Origin: Gammaproteobacteria bacterium
Lineage (GTDB): Bacteria > Pseudomonadota > Gammaproteobacteria > Tenderiales > Tenderiaceae
Assembly (NCBI GenBank): GCA_016200485.1
Contig: JACQEP010000007.1
Coordinates: 1 to 48,652, forward strand
Reading direction: 5' to 3'
Length of the DNA: 48,652 nucleotides
In this document: one piece after another, positions 14,832 to 23,963 of the stretch
How positions within the stretch are numbered: position 1 is the first letter of the stretch
How the letters are laid out: every line of letters begins with the position of its first letter
Notes under the pieces: generated by a model
Database searches by the model: none
What the model was told of the DNA's origin: nothing
The model's input: the letters and a program-made list of their open reading frames with translations, nothing else
Program-made: the position numbers and the translations under genes

Positions 14832-17501
14832 GTGAAACTCCATCAGCTCAGTGTTGCTGAAGCGATTACCACGCTGCACAGTGATGCCAATGGTTTGGCG
14901 AGCACCACGGCCGCTGCCCGGCTGACGGAATTTGGCGCGAACACCATCCAGCATGCCCCGACGGCGTCGCCTGTGTTGCGTCTTCTGCGTTCCTTCACCC
15001 ACTTTTTTGCCTTGGTATTATGGCTGGCGGTGCTGCTGGCGTTTGTCGCGGATGGGTTACAGCCAGGTCAAGGCATGGGGCTGCTGGGCTATGCCATCCT
15101 GGGGGTGATTCTTATCAATGGCTTGTTTTCCTTCTGGCAGGAATATCGCGCCGATCAGGCGATCTCGGCGCTGGAAAAATTGTTGCCCAAACACGTCAAG
15201 GTTTTCCGTGATGGCGCAATGACGGAAATGGCAGTCGCCGAGCTGGTGCCGGGGGATGTGGTGGCCTTGGAGGAAGGCGATGAAATTCCTGCCGATTGCC
15301 GGGTCATTGAATGTTTTGGTTTGCGCAGCAATGAGGCGACGGTGACCGGCGAGTCTGCCGCGAAAAACAAACAAGCTACGTCCAGCAACGAAGAAGACCT
15401 GATGCAAAGCCCCAATATCTTGTTGGCAGGGACGACCGTGTTATCGGGTCAGGCCAAGGCCATTGTGTTTGCCACTGGCATGCATACGGAGTTCGGCAAG
15501 ATTGCGCATCTGACTCAAGGTGTACGACAGCGGCCTTCACCCTTGCAGCGAGAAATTATCCGCGTCAGTCGCTGGGTGGCGGGTCTGGCGCTGGCGTTGG
15601 GTGTGCTGTTTTTCATCATCGGTGAGGCGATCGGCTTGTCCTTCTGGGCCAATTTCATGTTTGCCATCGGCATCATCGTCGCCAATGTGCCGGAAGGATT
15701 ATTACCAACAGTGACATTGGCGCTGGCGATGGCCACCCAGCGCATGGCCAAACGTAACGCATTGATTCGTCATTTGCCATCGGTGGAAACCCTTGGCTCA
15801 ACGTCGGTGATTTGTACCGATAAAACGGGAACGCTGACTCAAAACCGGATGACGGTAAGACAAGTATATGTCGGTAATGAATTTATCGACGTTGCGCAAA
15901 CGGCATCACGGCCATTGCAGGCCTATCAGCATTTGTTTGAGGTGGCGAATTACTGCAATGAACTTAAATTGACGCGTAATCACGGCGAGATTCAGCCATG
16001 GGGCGACCCGATGGAAATTGCGCTGATGCAGTTTGGGAAAAGCATGCTCGGAGACCAAGCGTCGCCAGCACGTGTCGATGAAATTCCCTTTGATACAGAT
16101 CGCAAGCGGCAAACAACAGTACATCAAAGTGCAGAGGGGTTGATTGTTTACGTAAAGGGCGCGCCAGAAACCGTGTTGCCGCGCTGTAATCAAATACAAC
16201 AAGATAGCGATATAACACCAATAGCGACGGATTCACAGCAACAACTTACCGAAGCACAGGAACAGATGGCGGGGAAAGGCTTGCGCGTGCTGGCCTGCGC
16301 CTATCGCCGTATTCAACCAGGCTATGCGCGAGAAACGCTAGAGCAGGAGTTGATATTGGTCGGTCTCATCGGGCTTGAAGATCCGCCACGGCCCGAGGTG
16401 CCGGCGGCCCTGGAAAAATGCCGCCAGGCCGGGATCAGAACAATTATGGTTACCGGCGATCATCCGCATACCGCATTAGCCATTGCCCGTGAAATCGGAT
16501 TAGTGCGTACGGTAACGCCAGTGGTGATCACCGGCGCGCAACTGCGCCGCTTTTCGCCCACGGAACTGCAATTGGCGCTGGATGCTGAAGAGATAATATT
16601 TGCCCGTGTCGGGGCCGATCAGAAATTGCGTATCGTCACGGCGCTACAAGCAAAAAAAGAGGTCGTGGCCGTGACCGGCGATGGTGTCAATGATGCGCCG
16701 GCACTGAAAAAAGCGGATATCGGCATTGCGATGGGCGTTTCCGGTACCGATGTTGCTAAGGAAGCGGCGGACATGATTTTGCTTGATGACAATTTTGCCA
16801 GCATCGTCAGTGCCATCGAAGAAGGCCGCGCTGTATTCGATAACATTCGCAAGTTTCTCACCTATATTCTGACCTCTAACGTTCCTGAGATTATTCCCTA
16901 TCTTGCCTTCGTCTTATTCAAGATCCCGTTGCCGCTGACAATCATTCAGATTCTGGCGGTCGATCTTGGTACTGATATGTTGCCCGCGTTGGCGCTGGGT
17001 GCAGAACCACCACATCCTAGTGTGATGCAAAGACCGCCACGCCCCAGGCAAGAACCTTTGTTGCGCTGGTCATTATTATCACGTGCTTACCTGTTTCTCG
17101 GAATCATGGAAGCGATTGCGGCGATGAGTGCCTTTTTTTATGTATTGAATCAAGGGGGCTGGAATTATGGGGATTCACTCGCAACCACGACACCCTTGTA
17201 TTTGCAGGCAACCGCCGCCTGTCTCGGCGCCATTATTGTGATGCAAGTCGCCAATGTCTTTTTGTGCCGTGATGAGCGCGAAAGTTTCATGCGTTTTGGG
17301 TTATTTAGCAATCATCTGATTGTGGCCGGGATCGCGGTGGAGATCGGCCTTTTGCTGTTTATTATGTACACCCCTTGGGGCAACCAATTGTTTGGCACGG
17401 CGCCACTATCGATGGATGTGTGGTGGTTTATTGCGCCATTTGCCTTCGGTATGTTGGTTCTGGAAGAGTCGCGCAAGGCTTGGGCGCGACGCTCCCGTTG
17501 A
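14832..17501 (+). CDS. P2-type cation-transporting ATPase
   Basis: An 889-aa inner-membrane ion pump driven by ATP. Landmarks in order: cation-ATPase N-terminal domain (about 1-65), actuator motif TGES (172-175), TM4 motif VPEGL (286-290), phosphorylation site DKTGT with D330, and the hinge TGDGVNDAPAL. About ten membrane helices are present, six of them after residue 660. The context ANVPEGLLPTVTLALA matches Na+,K+-ATPase-like (P2C) pumps, so Na+, K+ or H+ is more likely than Ca2+; this is inferred. The start is GTG at 14832, chosen because AAGGAT lies five bases upstream. It converges with a Na+/H+ antiporter gene, so the pair may serve sodium or pH balance. Confidence 0.92.
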   Translation: MKLHQLSVAEAITTLHSDANGLASTTAAARLTEFGANTIQHAPTASPVLRLLRSFTHFFALVLWLAVLLAFVADGLQPGQGMGLLGYAILGVILINGLFSFWQEYRADQAISALEKLLPKHVKVFRDGAMTEMAVAELVPGDVVALEEGDEIPADCRVIECFGLRSNEATVTGESAAKNKQATSSNEEDLMQSPNILLAGTTVLSGQAKAIVFATGMHTEFGKIAHLTQGVRQRPSPLQREIIRVSRWVAGLALALGVLFFIIGEAIGLSFWANFMFAIGIIVANVPEGLLPTVTLALAMATQRMAKRNALIRHLPSVETLGSTSVICTDKTGTLTQNRMTVRQVYVGNEFIDVAQTASRPLQAYQHLFEVANYCNELKLTRNHGEIQPWGDPMEIALMQFGKSMLGDQASPARVDEIPFDTDRKRQTTVHQSAEGLIVYVKGAPETVLPRCNQIQQDSDITPIATDSQQQLTEAQEQMAGKGLRVLACAYRRIQPGYARETLEQELILVGLIGLEDPPRPEVPAALEKCRQAGIRTIMVTGDHPHTALAIAREIGLVRTVTPVVITGAQLRRFSPTELQLALDAEEIIFARVGADQKLRIVTALQAKKEVVAVTGDGVNDAPALKKADIGIAMGVSGTDVAKEAADMILLDDNFASIVSAIEEGRAVFDNIRKFLTYILTSNVPEIIPYLAFVLFKIPLPLTIIQILAVDLGTDMLPALALGAEPPHPSVMQRPPRPRQEPLLRWSLLSRAYLFLGIMEAIAAMSAFFYVLNQGGWNYGDSLATTTPLYLQATAACLGAIIVMQVANVFLCRDERESFMRFGLFSNHLIVAGIAVEIGLLLFIMYTPWGNQLFGTAPLSMDVWWFIAPFAFGMLVLEESRKAWARRSR

Positions 17502-17592
17502 CATCATATTATTTAGAACCGCTTTTTCACGCCACCATGGCCGAGGTCAGCTTGGCTGACACAGAGTTGTAACTACAAGTTGGCTTGGTGTG

Positions 17593-18858
17593 TTAGGGGT
17601 GGCTAGATGGGCCATCGGGTGCATACGTCGGCAGTTGTGATGGAATCATATGTTTAATCGTTGGCGCCTGGATCAAAATTGAAAATACTACGACGGCATA
17701 GGTAGCCGCCACTATTAGATCACGGTACGGACCGGTGGGAAGTGATAATGCTAATGCGATTGATACTGCCCCGCGCAGGCCGGCCCAAGTCAGAATTTTT
17801 ACTTCATAGGCCGTGTAGCCACGTTTGGATCCGACGAGAAGGGTCGGCAGCGACACGCTTGTGAATCGTGCCAGTAACACGATCGGAATCGCCACCAATC
17901 CAGCCAGTAAATGATCGTGAGTGAAGGTGAGGGCGAGCACCTCCATGCCAATCAAGACAAACAGAACCGCGCCCAGAATTTCGTCGATCAATTCCCAAAA
18001 TGCCTCCAGGCGTTCCCGCGATACCGGCGACATTGCCCGCTGGCGGCCATGATTGCCGATCACAAGACCGGCCGTTGCAATGGCAATCGGCGCCGAAACA
18101 TGTAACGCATCCGCCAGGGCGTAACCGCCCATCACCAGCGCCAGAGTGATCAGCACATCGATCTGATAATTATCGTTGGACTTGAGCATTACATAGCCCA
18201 ACCACCCTGCGGCCCAGCCGAAGATCAAGCCGCCTATGGCTTCGAGCGCGAATAACTTCAGCAGTTCATGCGGACTGGCGTCAGTGCGTCCGGTGGCCAG
18301 ACCGAGCAAGGCAAGAAATACTACCAGCGCCACACCATCATTAAACAGACTTTCACCAGCTATTCGGGTCTCCAGACGCTTGGAGATTCGCATGCTGCGC
18401 AACACTGACAGCACTACGACCGCATCGGTGGGCGAAATGAGGGCGCCAAACAGCAGGCAATAGATCAGGGGCAAATCGATATTGAGTAACTGCATTGCGC
18501 TCCATAGCAACAGGCCCACAATCAAGGTTGAGCTCAGAATGCCAATGGTCGCCAATTGCGATATGCCCCATTTTTCTTTGACCAAATCTTTAGAGCTGAT
18601 ATTGAGCGCCCCAGCAAAAAGCATGAAGCTAAGTAGTCCATGGAGGACTGTGCGGTTGAAATCAATGTGCTGAAGCAGGGTACGAGCCTGTTCCTCATAA
18701 TCCAGTCCCAGGCCATCCAGCGCCACTATCCCTAATGACATCAACAAGGCGATCAACATTACCCCGACTGCATTCGGCAAGCCGATATAACGGTGGTTAA
18801 GGAAGCTAAACACGGCTGCCAGCGTGATCAGCAGGGCTAGGATATTGAAGGTGGTCAT
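17593..18858 (-). CDS. CPA1 family Na+/H+ antiporter (NhaP type)
   Basis: A 421-aa inner-membrane antiporter with about 12 helices that exchanges Na+ (or K+) for H+. The family signatures are GALISPTDAVVVLSVLR (PTD at 143-145) and ESLFNDGVALVVF (N173-D174). An ND pair marks the electroneutral CPA1 branch, unlike the DD pair of electrogenic types. A conserved Arg in LTWAGLRGAVSIALALSLP lies near 366. The C-terminal tail is short, so a large cytosolic regulatory domain is absent. It converges with the P-type ATPase gene 92 bases away, and a short hairpin (GTCAGC/GCTGAC, 17546-17560) lies between them. Confidence 0.92.
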   Translation of the reverse strand: MTTFNILALLITLAAVFSFLNHRYIGLPNAVGVMLIALLMSLGIVALDGLGLDYEEQARTLLQHIDFNRTVLHGLLSFMLFAGALNISSKDLVKEKWGISQLATIGILSSTLIVGLLLWSAMQLLNIDLPLIYCLLFGALISPTDAVVVLSVLRSMRISKRLETRIAGESLFNDGVALVVFLALLGLATGRTDASPHELLKLFALEAIGGLIFGWAAGWLGYVMLKSNDNYQIDVLITLALVMGGYALADALHVSAPIAIATAGLVIGNHGRQRAMSPVSRERLEAFWELIDEILGAVLFVLIGMEVLALTFTHDHLLAGLVAIPIVLLARFTSVSLPTLLVGSKRGYTAYEVKILTWAGLRGAVSIALALSLPTGPYRDLIVAATYAVVVFSILIQAPTIKHMIPSQLPTYAPDGPSSHP

Positions 18859-19029
18859 GCATGAAAACTCAGGTTAAGGGGGCGAGCGTACTCGTGATTA
18901 GTAGACCGTACATCCGTTGCCTGAGTTCATTAGCAAATCACGCCCTATTCCCTTAAATATCCTCATATTTGGCTAGGACATTAATCTGAAGTAAAATAGC
19001 CGGTTCTTTCGGCAGCTTAAGTCAGGCCC

Positions 19030-20934
19030 ATGTTCCATCCAGATCAATTTGATGTGATTGTCATCGGCGGTGGCCATGCCGGCACCGAAGCCGCATTGGC
19101 GTCCGCGCGCATGGGCGCCAAGACCCTGCTGCTGACCCATAACATCGAAACCCTGGGCCAGATGAGCTGTAACCCGGCCATCGGCGGCATCGGCAAAGGC
19201 CACCTGGTCAAGGAAGTGGATGCCCTCGGTGGCCTGATGGCCCGCGCTACCGATCAGGCAGGCATACAATTCCGGATCCTCAATGCCAGCAAAGGCCCGG
19301 CAGTGCGTGCGACCCGCGCCCAGGCTGATCGCGCTCTATATAAAGCTGCCGTGCGGGCAGTGCTGGAAAATCAGCCGAATCTAACCCTGTTCCAGCAGGC
19401 GGTGGACGATCTGATCGTCGAAGGCGAGCGTGTCAGCGGCGTGGTGACGAAGATGGGCCTCAAATTCCGTGCTCGCACGGTAGTGCTGACCGTCGGCACC
19501 TTCCTCGGTGGCCGCATTCATATTGGCTTGCAGAATTACGAAGGCGGCCGTGCCGGAGATCCGCCCTCCAACGCCCTCGCCGCCCGTTTGCGCGAATTGC
19601 CGTTCCGCGTTGGCCGTTTAAAAACCGGCACCCCGCCGCGCATCGATGGCCGCAGCCTGGATTACAGCCAAATGGCCGAACAGCCGGGCGACAAGCCGGC
19701 ACCGGTATTTTCCTTCCTCGGCAACGCCAGCGAGCATCCGCGCCAGGTATCATGCTGGATGACGTATACCAACAGCCGCACGCATGACATCATTCGCAGC
19801 GGCCTGGATCGCTCGCCGATGTATACCGGCGTGATCGAAGGCGTCGGGCCGCGCTATTGCCCATCGATTGAAGACAAGATCATGCGTTTCGCCGACAAGG
19901 ACGCGCATCAGATTTTTGTCGAGCCGGAAGGTTTGAGCACGCACGAGATTTATCCCAACGGCATCTCCACCAGCTTGCCTTATGACGTGCAATTCGCGCT
20001 GGTGCGCTCGATGAAAGGGTTTGAAAACGCACATATCACGCGTCCCGGTTATGCGATTGAATACGACTACTTCGATCCGCGCGATATTAAGCCTTCGCTC
20101 GAAACCAAATATATTCACGGCCTGTTTTTTGCAGGTCAGATCAACGGCACTACCGGTTATGAAGAAGCGGCGGCGCAAGGTTTAATCGCCGGCATGAACG
20201 CCGCGCTGCAAATACAGGAACGGGAAGCCTGGTGTCCGCGCCGTGACGAGGCCTACATCGGTGTGCTGATCGATGACCTCAACACTCGCGGCACGCAAGA
20301 ACCGTATCGCATGTTCACCAGCCGTGCCGAATATCGTTTGTTGCTGCGCGAAGACAATGCCGATCTGCGGCTCACCGCGAAAGGTCGCGAACTTGGTTTG
20401 GTCGATGACGTACGCTGGGCGGCGTTCGAAACCAAGCGTGAAGCGATTGAGCAAGAACAACAGCGTTTGCGCGATACCTGGTTGCGACCGGGGCAGATTA
20501 CCGAAGAAGAATCGACGCGCGTCTTCAATGGCCCGCTGGCACGCGAATATCGTCTCGCCGAATTGTTGCGCCGGCCCGAGGTCAGCTATGCCAGCTTGAT
20601 GAGCTTGCTGTCTGCCGCCGGTCCGGGCGTGGCCGATGCCACCGTCGCCGAACAGGTCGAGATCCAGGCCAAATATGCGGGCTACATCGATCGTCAGCAT
20701 GAAGAGATTGAGCGCCAACGCCGTCACGAAGAGACCGCGCTGCCCACCGATCTGGATTACCAGGCTGTGTCTGGACTTTCCAATGAGGTTCGTCAAAAAC
20801 TGGCAAAGCAGCGGCCCGTCACTGTCGGTCAGGCGGCGCGTATCCCCGGCATCACCCCGGCCGCCATTTCGCTGTTGCTGGTGCATTTGAAAAAACGCGG
20901 TGTAACGCAGGCGCGATCAGCCTACAACGGATAA
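19030..20934 (+). CDS. mnmG: tRNA uridine-5-carboxymethylaminomethyl modification enzyme MnmG
   Basis: The FAD-dependent partner of MnmE in wobble-uridine modification; cytoplasmic. The protein has 634 aa (usual about 630). The N-terminal FAD fold shows [10 protein letters not shown] starting at residue 13. Cysteine 47 lies in [15 protein letters not shown], the conserved signature, and a second conserved Cys occurs in RYCPSIEDK. The motif [16 protein letters not shown] is close to residue 380. The C-terminal helical domain (about 550-625) binds MnmE and tRNA. The downstream gene rsmG is 175 bases away because a MITE-like repeat lies between them. Confidence 0.98.
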   Translation: MFHPDQFDVIVIGGGHAGTEAALASARMGAKTLLLTHNIETLGQMSCNPAIGGIGKGHLVKEVDALGGLMARATDQAGIQFRILNASKGPAVRATRAQADRALYKAAVRAVLENQPNLTLFQQAVDDLIVEGERVSGVVTKMGLKFRARTVVLTVGTFLGGRIHIGLQNYEGGRAGDPPSNALAARLRELPFRVGRLKTGTPPRIDGRSLDYSQMAEQPGDKPAPVFSFLGNASEHPRQVSCWMTYTNSRTHDIIRSGLDRSPMYTGVIEGVGPRYCPSIEDKIMRFADKDAHQIFVEPEGLSTHEIYPNGISTSLPYDVQFALVRSMKGFENAHITRPGYAIEYDYFDPRDIKPSLETKYIHGLFFAGQINGTTGYEEAAAQGLIAGMNAALQIQEREAWCPRRDEAYIGVLIDDLNTRGTQEPYRMFTSRAEYRLLLREDNADLRLTAKGRELGLVDDVRWAAFETKREAIEQEQQRLRDTWLRPGQITEEESTRVFNGPLAREYRLAELLRRPEVSYASLMSLLSAAGPGVADATVAEQVEIQAKYAGYIDRQHEEIERQRRHEETALPTDLDYQAVSGLSNEVRQKLAKQRPVTVGQAARIPGITPAAISLLLVHLKKRGVTQARSAYNG

Positions 20935-20946
20935 ACCTTCCTTTTT

Positions 20947-21083
20947 CACCACAGAGGCACAGAGTGCACAGAGTATTTGAATTTTCAAGAAGTTATGACC
21001 AGGAATCGATTTCTCTGCATGATGAAAATCAGTCCTGGAATAACGCCATGAATCTTCTCTGTGTGCTCCGTGTCTCTGTGGTG
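20947..21083. repeat. MITE-like inverted repeat, copy 2
   Basis: Terminal arms of 27 bases at 20947-20973 and 21057-21083 are nearly perfect complements, starting CACCACAGAGGCACAGAG. A nested inner pair (CCAGGAATCGATTT near 20999 and AAATCAGTCCTGG near 21027) gives a second stem. It lies between mnmG and rsmG and ends 25 bases before the rsmG start. Confidence 0.9.
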
Positions 21084-21108
21084 CAGCACTGGATTTCAGA
21101 ATAAATCC

Positions 21109-21735
21109 ATGGATCGTCAACAACTTAAAGAAGGCATCAAGCGTCTCAACCTCGATCTAAGCGAGGCCCGGCAGGAGACTCTGCTCGCCTATCTGGCGCT
21201 AATGGCCAAGTGGAATCAGGTCTATAATCTCACCTCGCGCCGCGATGAGAGCGACTGGGTACCGCGGCATCTGCTCGACAGTCTGGCGGCGTTGCCTTAC
21301 ATTAATGGATCGCGCATTGTGGATGTGGGCAGCGGTGCCGGTGTGCCGGGGATCGTACTGGCGGTAGCCAGCCCCGATCGGCAGTTCACCTTGCTCGACA
21401 GCAATGCCAAGAAGGCGCGTTTTATGACCCAGGTCGCGATCGAGCTCAAACTCGACAACGTCACCGTGATTAGCGGCCGGGCCGAGGCATTCATGCCGCA
21501 AACCGGGTTTGATAGCGTGATTTCGCGCGCCTTCGCCGCCGTGGGCGATTTTCTGCGTGTGGCAGGCCACTTGGTGGCGCCAATGGGCAAGCTGCTGGCA
21601 ATGAAGGGCGTATATCCCGCCGAAGAACTGACCCAGCTGCCCGCCGGATTTGAACTCGAGACGACGGAGCGCCTCGACGTGCCGTTCCTGGAGGGGGAGC
21701 GCCATCTGCTGATTTTTCAGCGGGTGAACAACTAA
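21109..21735 (+). CDS. rsmG: 16S rRNA (guanine527-N7)-methyltransferase RsmG
   Basis: Methylates G527 of 16S rRNA using S-adenosylmethionine; loss gives low-level streptomycin resistance in other species. The protein has 208 aa, the normal size. The SAM-binding motif is IVDVGSGAGVPGIVLA (about 65-80), followed by FTLLDSNAKKARFM and the typical VISRAFAAVGDFL segment near 137. The start is the ATG at 21109, not the longer upstream frame, because the extra residues come from the repeat. Next in the order is parA. Confidence 0.97.
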   Translation: MDRQQLKEGIKRLNLDLSEARQETLLAYLALMAKWNQVYNLTSRRDESDWVPRHLLDSLAALPYINGSRIVDVGSGAGVPGIVLAVASPDRQFTLLDSNAKKARFMTQVAIELKLDNVTVISGRAEAFMPQTGFDSVISRAFAAVGDFLRVAGHLVAPMGKLLAMKGVYPAEELTQLPAGFELETTERLDVPFLEGERHLLIFQRVNN

Positions 21736-21740
21736 TAAAT

Positions 21741-21822
21741 GTAGGGTGGGTTCGCTGCGATTTTGCGGCGTAATCTGCCAAGTATAATGTAGGGTGGGTT
21801 AGCCCGTAGAGCGTAACCCGCC
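21741..21822. repeat. Two tandem copies of a GTAGGGTGGGTT palindromic repeat
   Basis: GTAGGGTGGGTT occurs at 21741-21752 and 21789-21800. The second copy pairs with GTAACCCGCC at 21813-21822, and the first has a weaker complement. This repeat type is widespread between genes in many proteobacteria. Confidence 0.7.
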
Positions 21823-21892
21823 AAGCCGTCGCCAGAGGTGACACAATCAAAATGCAGAGCTCATAGACTTGACCCAAATTATTTTTAATTTC

Positions 21893-21925
21893 TTTGCGTC
21901 TCCGCGCCTTTGCGTTTTTGCGTTG
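21893..21925. repeat. Repeat of the TTTGCGTCTCCGCGCCTTTGCG family
   Basis: A segment of TTTGCG units around CTCCGCGCC, directly before parA. One arm resembles the complement of 10781-10800. Probably a remnant of a second MITE family. Confidence 0.5.
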
Positions 21926-21950
21926 CAAGATTAAATGTGAGTAACAGCCT

Positions 21951-22754
21951 ATGGCCAAAATCATCGCAATCACCAATCAAAAAGGCGGCGTCGGCAAGAC
22001 CACCACCAGCATCAATCTCGCCGCCTCGCTGGCCGCCACCAAGCGCCGCGTATTATTGATCGATCTCGATCCGCAAGGCAACGCCACCATGGGCAGCGGC
22101 GTGAATAAAGCCGCGGTTGAATTGACGAGTTGTGAAGTCTTGTTGGGCGAATGTTCAGCCGCACAAGCCAGCGTGCCCGCAGGCAACGCCGGATACATGG
22201 TGATCCCCGGTAATGCCGACGTCACTGCGGCCGAAGTGCGTTTGAAAGATCTGCCCGAAGCTCCACAACGGCTGCGTCAGGCGCTGGCCGAAGTGACTGC
22301 GAATTACGATTACATCCTGATTGATTGTCCGCCGTCGCTGAATATGTTGACGGTGAATGCCCTGGTCGCTGCGAATTCAGTGTTGATCCCAATGCAATGC
22401 GAATATTACGCGCTCGAAGGGTTGAGTTCCTTGCTTGAAACTGTCGAGCAGATCCGCGACAACTTCAATCCTGGATTGCACATCGAAGGTCTGTTGCGCA
22501 CCATGTTCGATAATCGCAATAACCTGACGACCGATGTTTCGAATCAACTGAGCGAGCATTTCGGCGATAAAGTCTATCGCACCGTGATTCCTCGCAATGT
22601 ACGCCTGGCGGAAGCGCCAAGTCATGGTCTGCCGGTGATGCAATATGACAAGGCAAGCACCGGTGCCGTCGCATACTTGGCATTGGCCGGTGAAATTTTG
22701 CGTAAGGAACAGGCGGCCGCATCCGCGCCAATGCGTATCGCCGAGCCGGCCTAA
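21951..22754 (+). CDS. parA: Chromosome partitioning ATPase ParA (Soj)
   Basis: A 267-aa ParA-type ATPase that moves ParB-bound origin regions and binds DNA non-specifically in its ATP form. The deviant Walker A is KGGVGKT (11-17) with signature lysine K11. DLDPQGNAT (about 40-48) and YILIDCPPSLNML (about 121-133) follow. The N-terminus is short, as in chromosomal ParA, without the extra HTH of plasmid forms. The extended C-terminus (KEQAAASAPMRIAEPA) is variable. It is followed by parB after a repeat of about 113 bases, so their coupling is looser than usual. Confidence 0.96.
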   Translation: MAKIIAITNQKGGVGKTTTSINLAASLAATKRRVLLIDLDPQGNATMGSGVNKAAVELTSCEVLLGECSAAQASVPAGNAGYMVIPGNADVTAAEVRLKDLPEAPQRLRQALAEVTANYDYILIDCPPSLNMLTVNALVAANSVLIPMQCEYYALEGLSSLLETVEQIRDNFNPGLHIEGLLRTMFDNRNNLTTDVSNQLSEHFGDKVYRTVIPRNVRLAEAPSHGLPVMQYDKASTGAVAYLALAGEILRKEQAAASAPMRIAEPA

Positions 22755-22772
22755 TTTAGAAACTAAACAAAT

Positions 22773-22885
22773 CACCACAGAGGCACAGAGTGCACAGAGA
22801 AAATCATAAATGAGACCCATAATTTGGGATCGGTACGACTATTCGCGCCAATTGCCCAAAGCTTTGCGTTCCGTGCCTCTGTGGT
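22773..22885. repeat. MITE-like inverted repeat, copy 3
   Basis: Starts CACCACAGAGGCACAGAGTG (22773) and ends CCGTGCCTCTGTGGT (22885), between parA and parB. The centre differs from copies 1 and 2. Confidence 0.88.
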
Positions 22886-22917
22886 AAATAGATAAATTAA
22901 ATTTTGGAATTAAAAAC

Positions 22918-23832
22918 ATGGTCGTAAAAAAACGTGGATTGGGCCGGGGATTGAATGAATTGCTGGCAGCGGCACGCCCCGCCGCCGCAACGGCTGAAGT
23001 TGTAACAACGGTATTGCCAGCAACAGCGCCCGTTGCCGAGCGTGAGTTACACACCTTGCCCGTCGATTTAATGCAGCGCGGCAAATATCAGCCGCGCGTC
23101 GACATGCACCCCGAAAGCCTGGAAGAACTCGCCAGCTCCATCCGCGCCCAAGGACTGGTGCAACCGATCGTCGTGCGCCCGATCGGTGGTGGCCGCTATG
23201 AAATCATCGCCGGCGAGCGCCGTTGGCGCGCGTCACAAATGGCCGGTTTGCAAGAAATTCCGGTGGTTGTGCGTGATGTGCCGGACCAAGCCGCGATGGC
23301 GATGGCCCTGATCGAAAACATTCAACGCGAAGATCTCAACCCCATCGAAGAAGCGCGCGCCCTGCAACGCTTGATCCTCGAATTCAGTCTCACGCATCAG
23401 GAAACCGCTGACGCGGTTGGCCGTTCACGCGCCGCAGTGAGTAATCTGCTGCGTTTGCTGGAACTGCACGACGAAGTCAGAACCATGCTTGAGCACGGCG
23501 ACATTGAAATGGGTCACGCCCGCGCCCTGCTCGCGTTGACTGGCGAAGACCAGCGCGCGGCCGCACGCAAAGTTGTCGCGCAAGGGTTATCGGTGCGCGA
23601 AACCGAACGCCTGGTCAAGCAACTGCAGGCCGAAACGGCCGTTGTCGCCAAAGCCGCAAAAGTCAGCGTCGATCCCGATATTCAACGTCTCGAACAATTC
23701 CTGTCGGAAAGTTTGGCTACGCAAGTGCAAATCAAGCACGGTCCCAAAGGCAAAGGCCAGTTAGTGATTAGTTACACCTCTCTGGATGAGTTGGATGGTG
23801 TGCTGGTGCGGTTGGGAAAGCCCGAGTTTTAA
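22918..23832 (+). CDS. parB: Chromosome partitioning protein ParB (Spo0J)
   Basis: A 304-aa CTP-dependent DNA clamp that loads at parS near the origin. The N-terminal motif KRGLGRGLNELL is the ParA-stimulating peptide. The ParB/Srx domain (about 40-130) has the box GGGRYEIIAGERRWRAS, and ENIQREDLNPIEEA follows. The HTH domain (about 155-185) includes THQETADAVGRSRAAVSNLLRL. The C-terminal dimerisation region ends with LDELDGVLVRLGKPEF. No parS site (TGTTnCACGTGAAACA-like) was noticed in the window. Confidence 0.97.
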   Translation: MVVKKRGLGRGLNELLAAARPAAATAEVVTTVLPATAPVAERELHTLPVDLMQRGKYQPRVDMHPESLEELASSIRAQGLVQPIVVRPIGGGRYEIIAGERRWRASQMAGLQEIPVVVRDVPDQAAMAMALIENIQREDLNPIEEARALQRLILEFSLTHQETADAVGRSRAAVSNLLRLLELHDEVRTMLEHGDIEMGHARALLALTGEDQRAAARKVVAQGLSVRETERLVKQLQAETAVVAKAAKVSVDPDIQRLEQFLSESLATQVQIKHGPKGKGQLVISYTSLDELDGVLVRLGKPEF

Positions 23833-23963
23833 ATTTTTCTGAATATAGGCCACAGCAAAAATAGTGATGCGGGCTATCTATTTATTGGGCATGCTGACAC
23901 TGTTTGTTGTTCGTCAACATGGTTGTGCTACGCTGAAATATGTTCGTAGTCCTGAGCTGCTAA

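Noticed and set aside
22773-22885. parS site in the parA-parB gap
   Set aside because: The inverted repeat there belongs to the MITE family and has no TGTTnCACGTGAAACA-like core.
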